This document shows positions 52,384 through 58,873 of a stretch of 64,000 nucleotides of DNA, piece by piece. Position numbers and translations under genes: made by a program. The notes below the pieces were generated by a model. It saw only the letters and a list, made by a program, of their open reading frames with translations. It made no database searches and had not been told where the DNA came from. The stretch lies in contig CAVQBP010000023.1 in the NCBI GenBank assembly GCA_963710745.1, positions 1 through 64,000 on the forward strand, in the 5' to 3' direction. Positions within the stretch are counted from its first letter, which is position 1. Every line of letters starts with the position of its first letter. Source of the stretch: CAVQBP01 sp963710745. Lineage in GTDB: Bacteria > Bacteroidota > Ignavibacteria > Ignavibacteriales > Ignavibacteriaceae.

Positions 52384-52778
52384 CCCTGTCTCTCCGCCAA
52401 CCTGCGCCAGCCGGAACTAACCTGCATTTCATATCGGTTAGTAATCTTTAGTGAAGGCTGGCTTCGGTTGGCAGGCCATTGAACTTGCCTGAGGAAGATA
52501 ACCTGAATTTCATTTCGGTTAGTAAACTTTAGCGCAGGCAGACCTGTTTGCCGAAGCTAAAATGCATTTTAGCGCAGGCAAGCCTGTCTACTGTAAAATT
52601 TGACCAACGTAAGCTTATCAGATTTTATTTCGCTAATTATTTTTTTTCAAAGAAGGGGCTAAAATGTGGTTTGTATATATAATTAAAAGTCTGAAATACA
52701 ATTTTATTTATATAGGTTCAACCAATGATCTCAAAAGAAGACTTGGAGAACACAATGCTGGATTTTCAAAATCAACTT
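52384..52778 (+). repeat. Direct repeat copy 2 (second tRNA 3' end and truncated GIY-YIG)
   Basis: Second copy of the 396-base repeat at 51840-52235, starting with the same 16 bases of the tRNA-Ser 3' end, followed by the same spacer and gene start. It diverges abruptly after CAAAATCAACTT, within the GIY-YIG gene. No tRNA body is present in front of this copy. The unit length from one border to the next is 544 bases. Confidence 0.9.
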
Positions 52779-52810
52779 ATTCAGATTTTATGAATAAACA
52801 GATAAAATAA
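52664..52810 (+). pseudogene. Truncated second copy of the GIY-YIG gene
   Basis: 48 codons from ATG 52664 with the same Shine-Dalgarno. Residues 1-38 equal the intact copy except one substitution (KSLKYNF for KSLNYNF), then unrelated YSDFMNKQIK and a stop. It retains VYI, YIG and the catalytic Arg but lacks the C-terminal half with the catalytic Glu. Likely nonfunctional as a nuclease. Confidence 0.85.
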
Positions 52811-52826
52811 TCAAAAATAATATTGT

Positions 52827-53177
52827 TTATTGAATGCTGTTTAATGCTTCTGTTCTTGATTCGAAAACATCAAAAATTTTATTAAGATTCGTCTGCTGAA
52901 CCATAGTCTTTACATCAGGTTTAAGCCCTGCCAGTAAGAATTTCCCATTTGAAGATCCGATTTTCTTTAAATTTATGATGAGTGCACCAAGAAAGGTTGA
53001 ATCCATAAATTCAACTTCACCCATTTCAATTAATATTTTACGCCGGCCTTTATCAATTGCATCAGACAATAATTTATTAAATTCACCAGCCTGTTCAATT
53101 GTAGCTTGCTGTAAATCAACCGTTACAATAAATACATCGTTAATTACTTCAGTAGTGAAATAACTTAATATTCCCAT
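52827..53177 (-). CDS. STAS-domain protein (anti-sigma antagonist type)
   Basis: 116 residues, a single STAS domain with EVEFMDSTFLGALI; the Ser of MDSTFLG fits the conserved phosphorylation site of RsbV/SpoIIAA. It is a stand-alone gene on the minus strand, 17 kb from the RsbW-like kinase at 36017, with no adjacent kinase. It is closer to the canonical DSS/DST motif than the operon-encoded STAS at 35670-36005, so it could be an alternative substrate for the same switch (inference). Confidence 0.88.
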   Translation of the reverse strand: MGILSYFTTEVINDVFIVTVDLQQATIEQAGEFNKLLSDAIDKGRRKILIEMGEVEFMDSTFLGALIINLKKIGSSNGKFLLAGLKPDVKTMVQQTNLNKIFDVFESRTEALNSIQ

Positions 53178-53381
53178 AATTCTTTCCTTTTAGATAAATT
53201 TAAATTTTTACTTATAAATGTACATTTTACAGAAAAAAGAGACAAGAGTATAATATAAAAGAAAGTGATATACTTACCTCTTAACCTCACTTAAAAATAT
53301 TAATTTACATATTCAGCTTTTAATTATTAATGATAATATCATAATTAAAATTAAAAGATTCAAAATAACCAATTAATCGGA

Positions 53382-54047
53382 TTGAATTTGCACAAAGAGA
53401 TTACAAACACCCAAATAATAAAACGAAACTTATCCATCAGCTTAAGTATTAAGACTTTTATTCTAATCTCATTAGCTACTATAATAAGCATTAAATTTTT
53501 AGATACCGGAATTGCTGTAGGAGTAATGCACATCCTTCAAACTGTTTATGTATTAAAAAAGGCCACGAAAAGCATACCCGATTTTTTACCGCATTTTGTC
53601 GGTATCGGGACATTATTTTTGTGGGCTTTCTATTTTTACAGGTTACATGAGAAAAAGTTTGATAAAGAAACCCGTTTTTTAAGCCTTGCAGGCACAGTTT
53701 TACCGGTTGCATACCTGGTAAAAACATTAATAAAATTTGTATTTGGAAGGACCAGCCCGCGTTCCTGGTTAATTAATAACCAACCGTTGACATTCCATTG
53801 GTTTAAAACCTGGGACAGCAGCTTCCCGTCAGGTCATATGGTTGTTTTTGCTGCGTTCGGAACAGCAATTGTAATTCACTATCCTCAATATCGAAAACCG
53901 GTTCTGATTTTTCTTTTTCTTCTTGGAGCAGCGCTTGTCGGTACCGATTATCACTTCTTAAGTGATGTAATAGCCGGAACATATATTGGAATTATAACGA
54001 CTTATTTAACATGGATATTGCTGATAAAAAGATTGACTTTTAGTTAA
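53382..54047 (+). CDS. PAP2-family membrane phosphatase
   Basis: 221 residues with about five membrane segments. PAP2 acid-phosphatase motifs: C1 KFVFGRTSPR, C2 SSFPSGHM and C3 TDYHFLSDVIAG (His and Asp present). The expected reaction is removal of phosphate from a lipid phosphate such as phosphatidate or undecaprenyl diphosphate. No ATG lies between the upstream stop (53352) and the first membrane helix, so the start is probably the TTG at 53382; an ATG at 53526 would remove the first helix. Confidence 0.88.
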   Translation: MNLHKEITNTQIIKRNLSISLSIKTFILISLATIISIKFLDTGIAVGVMHILQTVYVLKKATKSIPDFLPHFVGIGTLFLWAFYFYRLHEKKFDKETRFLSLAGTVLPVAYLVKTLIKFVFGRTSPRSWLINNQPLTFHWFKTWDSSFPSGHMVVFAAFGTAIVIHYPQYRKPVLIFLFLLGAALVGTDYHFLSDVIAGTYIGIITTYLTWILLIKRLTFS

Positions 54048-54229
54048 TTTAACTAGAGCGGATGATTAACTATTTTTCCAGAATTAAAAATTGGTTAAAA
54101 TTATTTCAGTTTTGTTTTAGTTGTGATTTGGAATAACTACCGGTTCTGTCTGGCAGGATATCACAATTAGACAGATCGAAATAGATATATTTTGCATGGG
54201 TATTATTTTACGTCATGCAAGGAGTGTAT

Positions 54230-54895
54230 ATGAATATTTCTAAAGTATTGGTTTTTATTATTTCCCTTTTATTCACGCTTTCAATTTACCCTCAAACAAC
54301 TCATATTGTACAGGCATCAGATTTTGTATTTACTCCGGCCGAATTAACTATTGCAAAAGGTGATACCGTAAAGTGGGTATGGGTAAACGGAATGCATACG
54401 ACAACTTCAGACAGCACATCAGGAGCTACTGTATGGGATGCATTACTGGATCAGAGCCATCTCTCATACACCTATGTATTTAAAAACACCGGTGTGTTTC
54501 CTTATTACTGTATATACCATGTCAGCTTTGGCATGAAAGGGACTATTACTGTCGGACCCGCTACTTCTGTAAAATCTGCTAACTCTGTTCCTAATGGTTA
54601 TAGTCTTAAACAAAATTACCCCAATCCTTTTAATCCCAGCACAATTATAGAATATTCAATTCCGCAGCAATCTTATATAACTCTCGAAGTATATAACATA
54701 CTTGGTAGTAAAGTTGAGACGTTAGTTAATAAAGAAGAAGATGCCGGTAACTATAAAATAGAATTCAATTCCCAGAAAACAGTAAACAATGAACCTCTGG
54801 CATCAGGACTTTATTTCTACCAGATAAAAGCCCTGGCTGCAGGCAGCCGGTCAGTTAGCTATATAAAAACAAGGAAGATGATTTTGCTTAAGTAA
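54230..54895 (+). CDS. Secreted cupredoxin with type IX secretion sorting domain
   Basis: Start ATG 54230, six bases after AAGGAG; an ATG at 54215 lies before the ribosome binding site. 221 residues: signal peptide (VLVFIISLLFTLSIYPQ), plastocyanin-like copper domain with candidate ligands His in NGMHTTT, Cys and His in YYCIYHV and Met in FGMKG, then a C-terminal sorting domain (SLKQNYPNPFNPSTIIEYSI, GLYFYQIKAL, TRKMILLK). Probably a cell-surface or secreted electron-transfer or copper-binding protein exported by the Por machinery. This is the main taxonomic clue to an Ignavibacteria-like host. Confidence 0.92.
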   Translation: MNISKVLVFIISLLFTLSIYPQTTHIVQASDFVFTPAELTIAKGDTVKWVWVNGMHTTTSDSTSGATVWDALLDQSHLSYTYVFKNTGVFPYYCIYHVSFGMKGTITVGPATSVKSANSVPNGYSLKQNYPNPFNPSTIIEYSIPQQSYITLEVYNILGSKVETLVNKEEDAGNYKIEFNSQKTVNNEPLASGLYFYQIKALAAGSRSVSYIKTRKMILLK

Positions 54896-55131
54896 TTATT
54901 CTTATAAAATATATTTTACTGAAGGACCATCTTCTTATAACTTAGACCACATCTTCCCACATTTCGTGCAGTATGTGAAGACCTAATCTTTACTTTTTGA
55001 AAAAATGATCCGCATAATGCTAAGTGAATGAAATTGATTTCTATTTGTATTCTTTAGCGGTTTATTGATAACTTTGCTGCATATTATTCTTTTTTGCATT
55101 GTAGTAATTTCTGAAATCAGCAGGAAAATTT

Positions 55132-57396
55132 ATGCAGCATAAAAATATCTTGGCAATTTGCTTAACTTCTATAATATTTCTTACAGCCTTTAGTATTGGA
55201 GGTTCAAAAAAAGAGCCGATTGATTATGTTAATACGGACATAGGCGGTATAAGTATTCTCCTTAAAGCCACAAGTTCTGTTGTGCAGCTTCCAAATGATT
55301 ATCCTCAGGTAACTCCCGAACACAATCCTGGAATAACTGATAACTTTGTAGCCACAAAGATTTACGGCTTCCCTGCCGGAGGCGTAACTATTATGCCATC
55401 CACAGGCGAAATTAATACTGATCCGGATAAGATTGCATCTGACTTTGACAGGGATTTTGAAACAAGAACTCCGTATTACTATAAAGGTTTGCTCGAAGAT
55501 TATAATATTGAAGCATCTTATACTGTCGGTCACTTCGCTGTCTTTTATAATTTTGATTATCCATCAACGTCGGATAAATATATTAATGTAATGATGAGAG
55601 GAAAAGGATGGATTGATTTCGATTCATCCGGAGTGTTAAACGGATTTACTACGATTCATAATGTACCCTATTACTTTTACCTCGAGTTTTCATCACCATA
55701 TAAGCTTAAAGCTTCCTGGAATTTTAAGGGAAAACCTGAACTGAAAAACAAAATTGAGGGAGAAAAGCTTGGTCTTACTATTGAGTTTTCTGAAACAGAA
55801 AAAAATCCCGTAATGGTAAAGGCCGGACTTTCATTCATTAGCTTAGATCAGGCAAAAAGGAACCTGGATAGTGCAATAACAGGCTGGGACTTTAATTTAA
55901 GAAAAAAAGAAACACGAGCAGCATGGAATAACACTCTCGGGAAAATTGAAATTGAAGGAGGAACTGAAAAGGAAAAGGAAATATTTTACAGTTCATTCTA
56001 CAGGGCAGTTCAGAATATGATGAATATAACCGAAGAAGGAGATTATTACAGCGGCTTTGATAAAAAGGTACATCAAAGCGATGGAAGGGATTTCTATACA
56101 AATGATCAAATGTGGGATACATACAGATGCAATCATCCGCTGCAGCTGCTGCTTGATCCGAAGCAGCAGGGAGACATGATTGAATCAATTCTGCGAATGG
56201 ATGAGCAGTCCGGATGGCTGCCGATGTTCCCGGCTGTATCCGGTGATTTTGCTGCGATGATTGGACAGCATGCAAATGAAGTAATTACGGATGCTTACTT
56301 TAAAGGATGCAGGAATTTCGATATCGAAAAGGCTTATGAAGCAATGAAAAAGGAAGCAATGACTGCAACTTTGCTTCCATGGAAAAACGGTCCTATGACT
56401 TCACTGGATACCGTATTCCTTAAGAAGGGCTTCTTCCCTGCTCTTAAAGAAGGTGAAAAAGAAACTAATCCCGATGTTGCACCATTTGAACGGAGACAGG
56501 CTGTCTCTGTAACACTTGAAGCAGCTTACGACAACTGGTGCGTGGCAAGAATGGCAAAAGCTCTTGATCATTTGGATGATTACGAATATTTTATGAAGAA
56601 AGCTTACGTATATAAAAATGTTTTTAATGACTCCATTGGATTTATGGCGCCTCGTTCTGCCGATGGTGAATGGGTTAAAGGTTTTAATCCCATATTACCG
56701 AGCGGACCCGGGGGAAGAGATTATTTTGCAGAGTGCAACTCATGGGTATGGACATTTGATGTTCAGCATGATCCTGCGGGTCTTATTGAACTTTTCGGAG
56801 GAAGGAAGCCTTTCTTAGATAAACTTGATTCCCTTTTTGAAGTTCAATACGGCGGAATGTGGAAATATTCGTTCCTTGCAAAATTTCCTGATATGACAGG
56901 ACTTATCGGAAACTATGCCCAGGGAAATGAACCTAGTTTTCATATAGCATATCTTTATGATTTTGCCGGGGAACCCTGGAAGACACAGAAGAAAGTTCGA
57001 CAAAATATAGAGGTCTGGTATAATAATGTCCCGCTCGGTCTGCCGGGAGATGATGATAAGGGTTCTTTAGGTGCGTGGTATGTGTTTTCAGCTATGGGTT
57101 TTTACCCGTTTTGCCCGGGAGATCCATACTACGTGATCGGAAGCCCCATATTCTCAAAAATTACTGTTCATCTCAGCAACGGTAAAACTTTTAGTATTAA
57201 TGCTGAAAAAGTTTCAAAGCAGAACAAGTATATACAATCCGCAGAACTTAACGGAAAACCTTTATTAAAGCCCTGGTTTAATCAGAAGGATATTGAGAAC
57301 GGAGGAAACCTGGAACTCCATATGGGACCCAGGCCTAATAAGGATTGGGGAAGCACACCGGATAAAGCACCGCCATCTATGAGCAGTAAATATTAA
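55132..57396 (+). CDS. GH92 family glycosidase (alpha-mannosidase type)
   Basis: 754 residues. Hydrophobic export signal (ILAICLTSIIFLTAFSIGGS), N-terminal beta-sandwich, then the GH92 catalytic domain with hallmark motifs FYTNDQMWDTYRCNHPLQLL, EQSGWLPMFPAVSGDFAAMI, EAAYDNWCVARMAKAL, GNEPSFHIAYLYDFAG, DDDKGSLGAWYVFSAMGFYP and PYYVIGSPIF. GH92 enzymes are calcium-dependent exo-alpha-mannosidases acting on N-glycans. Two motifs differ from the usual pattern (PSFH where PSHH is common, DKGSLGAW where DCGQMSAW is common), so specificity may differ. Stand-alone, no linked SusC/D genes in view. Confidence 0.9.
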   Translation: MQHKNILAICLTSIIFLTAFSIGGSKKEPIDYVNTDIGGISILLKATSSVVQLPNDYPQVTPEHNPGITDNFVATKIYGFPAGGVTIMPSTGEINTDPDKIASDFDRDFETRTPYYYKGLLEDYNIEASYTVGHFAVFYNFDYPSTSDKYINVMMRGKGWIDFDSSGVLNGFTTIHNVPYYFYLEFSSPYKLKASWNFKGKPELKNKIEGEKLGLTIEFSETEKNPVMVKAGLSFISLDQAKRNLDSAITGWDFNLRKKETRAAWNNTLGKIEIEGGTEKEKEIFYSSFYRAVQNMMNITEEGDYYSGFDKKVHQSDGRDFYTNDQMWDTYRCNHPLQLLLDPKQQGDMIESILRMDEQSGWLPMFPAVSGDFAAMIGQHANEVITDAYFKGCRNFDIEKAYEAMKKEAMTATLLPWKNGPMTSLDTVFLKKGFFPALKEGEKETNPDVAPFERRQAVSVTLEAAYDNWCVARMAKALDHLDDYEYFMKKAYVYKNVFNDSIGFMAPRSADGEWVKGFNPILPSGPGGRDYFAECNSWVWTFDVQHDPAGLIELFGGRKPFLDKLDSLFEVQYGGMWKYSFLAKFPDMTGLIGNYAQGNEPSFHIAYLYDFAGEPWKTQKKVRQNIEVWYNNVPLGLPGDDDKGSLGAWYVFSAMGFYPFCPGDPYYVIGSPIFSKITVHLSNGKTFSINAEKVSKQNKYIQSAELNGKPLLKPWFNQKDIENGGNLELHMGPRPNKDWGSTPDKAPPSMSSKY

Positions 57397-57424
57397 AAAT
57401 TAATTTATTATATGGTAATGTACG

Positions 57425-57446
57425 GGGGATGTAAATTTTCATCCCC
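57425..57446. terminator. Hairpin between convergent genes
   Basis: GGGGATG (57425-57431) and CATCCCC (57440-57446) with an 8-base AT loop, between the GH92 gene (+) and 57466-58176 (-). It could serve both, though neither side has a strong T-run. Confidence 0.6.
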
Positions 57447-57465
57447 TACAAAAGAATCATCGGGA

Positions 57466-58176
57466 TTAAATAATTTTACCCAGTGGAAATTCTTTTGCTA
57501 ATGTATTAGACCATAAATAGCTAAGATTTCCACTCTTACATGTAATTGCAGAAAAATAAATTACCAGGTAATTATATTTTGAAGCTTTCTTAAGTACAGT
57601 TAAATCAAGATTAATAATAATTTCATTCTTCTCTGGATTTAATTTTAGGTTTTCTTGCCTGTAATCGAGCAGAAAGTATTTTTCTTTTTTATTAACCGGA
57701 TTGTAAAACATAAATACGAATACAAGATCATAATCCCGGTTATAATCTGTTTCTTCGGCAGTGGAAGAGAATATAATTTTAACCATCTTTTCTTCCGGAC
57801 AAAAGAGCAAATCACCGGAAGGAAATTTTAAAAGATTCTTAGGGCAGTCTCCCGGTATAATTAAATTATCCATGGTTGGAGATTTTTCATTAACATATTT
57901 TAGATTGAACTTTATAAGCCGGTTAAAAGAAGTAGTTCCCTTTATTTTAGCTGCTTTCCAGATATTTGAAAGAACCGAAATAGAGTTTATATATTTTGCA
58001 AACTCAACTGCAACGGCAAATTTAGCTCTTTGAGAAACAGCAGCTTTACTTTTGCTGGCATTGTATTTTAAAGGTCTTTTGGAAGCAAAAGGCTGCCCGT
58101 TCATTATCCTGTAAACAACATTCTTCATTTTACCGGAAGGTTTGCCGAATATCATTCCCTCTTTAAGTCTGACCAT
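57466..58176 (-). CDS. Conserved protein of unknown function
   Basis: 236 residues from ATG 58176 with a strong ribosome binding site (AAAGGGG just upstream); a start at 58191 would lie before it. No signal peptide or membrane segment. The N-terminal half is basic and conserved-looking (MVRLKEGMIFGKPSGKMKNV, VYRIMNGQPFASKRPLKYNA, SQRAKFAVAVEFAKYINS, IWKAAKIKGTTSFNRLIKFN). The C-terminal half is beta-rich. The pattern is reminiscent of Bacteroidota proteins annotated DUF6266, but I am not sure. It has four 11-bp tandem repeats upstream of a TATAAT box, so it is probably under activator control. Confidence 0.7.
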   Translation of the reverse strand: MVRLKEGMIFGKPSGKMKNVVYRIMNGQPFASKRPLKYNASKSKAAVSQRAKFAVAVEFAKYINSISVLSNIWKAAKIKGTTSFNRLIKFNLKYVNEKSPTMDNLIIPGDCPKNLLKFPSGDLLFCPEEKMVKIIFSSTAEETDYNRDYDLVFVFMFYNPVNKKEKYFLLDYRQENLKLNPEKNEIIINLDLTVLKKASKYNYLVIYFSAITCKSGNLSYLWSNTLAKEFPLGKII

Positions 58177-58217
58177 GATATCCCCTTTCAATTTCCTGAT
58201 AGTTAGATGATAATATG

Positions 58218-58223
58218 ATTATA
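58218..58223 (-). promoter_or_regulatory. -10-like TATAAT box of 57466-58176
   Basis: Minus strand reads GCGTATAATCAT about 42 bases before the ATG at 58176. There is no good -35 at the usual distance, but four 11-bp repeats end 25 bases upstream, as expected for an activator-dependent promoter. Confidence 0.5.
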
Positions 58224-58248
58224 CGCCGTTAAATACGGAATATATGTG

Positions 58249-58292
58249 CATTCAGAGCGGATTCAGAGTATATTCAGAGCGCATTCAGAAGA
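58249..58292. promoter_or_regulatory. Four tandem 11-bp repeats (activator-site-like)
   Basis: CATTCAGAGCG, GATTCAGAGTA, TATTCAGAGCG and CATTCAGAAGA follow each other without gaps at 58249, 58260, 58271 and 58282. The core ATTCAGA is invariant. An 11-bp period puts all copies on one face of the helix, as for OmpR/PhoB-type response regulators. Confidence 0.7.
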
Positions 58293-58873
58293 TAATGATA
58301 ATATTATTTAGAATGAAGTAAGAGGAGATTACAGGCTGCTAGTGACACAGTAATTTTATCTTGTGCAAATAATGGAATATGAGATTCTTCATCCCGACTA
58401 CAGAACAAATTCCTGAATGAAGCCGGGATTCAGAATGACATATTAGAGTGTATCATTAAGACGATTCCTTCCTTTTGGTCACCCTCAAAAGATTAAAACT
58501 GAAAAAGAAAAGCGGGCTTTAGCCATTTTTAATTCAAAAATATTTGTCAAGAAATATCCTGAAAGGTTTCAAATAAAAATAGAATACTTTCAGTATGGAT
58601 AATAGTAAAATTTTTTATCAAACTGTGAAACTATTTTGCACGGCATTAAACCTTACAACAAAAAAATCAATATTCTTTTTAATTGACTTTAATTGAGGAA
58701 AAACATACTATACAAACAGAAAATTTTCTTCTGGGGCTCTTAGAAAAAAGTGGGTTAGTTATATAATGAATTTCCAATGATCAATTCTGCATTTATAAAA
58801 TTAGCTGTGTAATTTTATAAATAGGAAAATTTTAATAACTATTTTTAAACAGTTCAATATTATTACTGAATAT

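Larger units (their letters stand above)
58177..58873. other. Intergenic region with promoter and repeat material
   Basis: About 700 bases between divergent genes. It contains the 11-bp repeats (58249-58292) and TATAAT (58218-58223) of the minus-strand gene, and an imperfect copy of the interspersed ATTCTTCATCCCGA/GCCGGGATTCAGAATGACA repeat at about 58382-58442. The remaining AT-rich stretch should carry the promoter of the kinase at 58874. I see no credible small gene. Confidence 0.5.

Noticed and set aside
55892..56275. Minus-strand frame within the GH92 gene
   Set aside because: Antisense shadow of a highly conserved catalytic region.
58249..58292. Possible CRISPR array
   Set aside because: Repeats are only 11 bp and have no spacers; no cas genes are present anywhere in the window.
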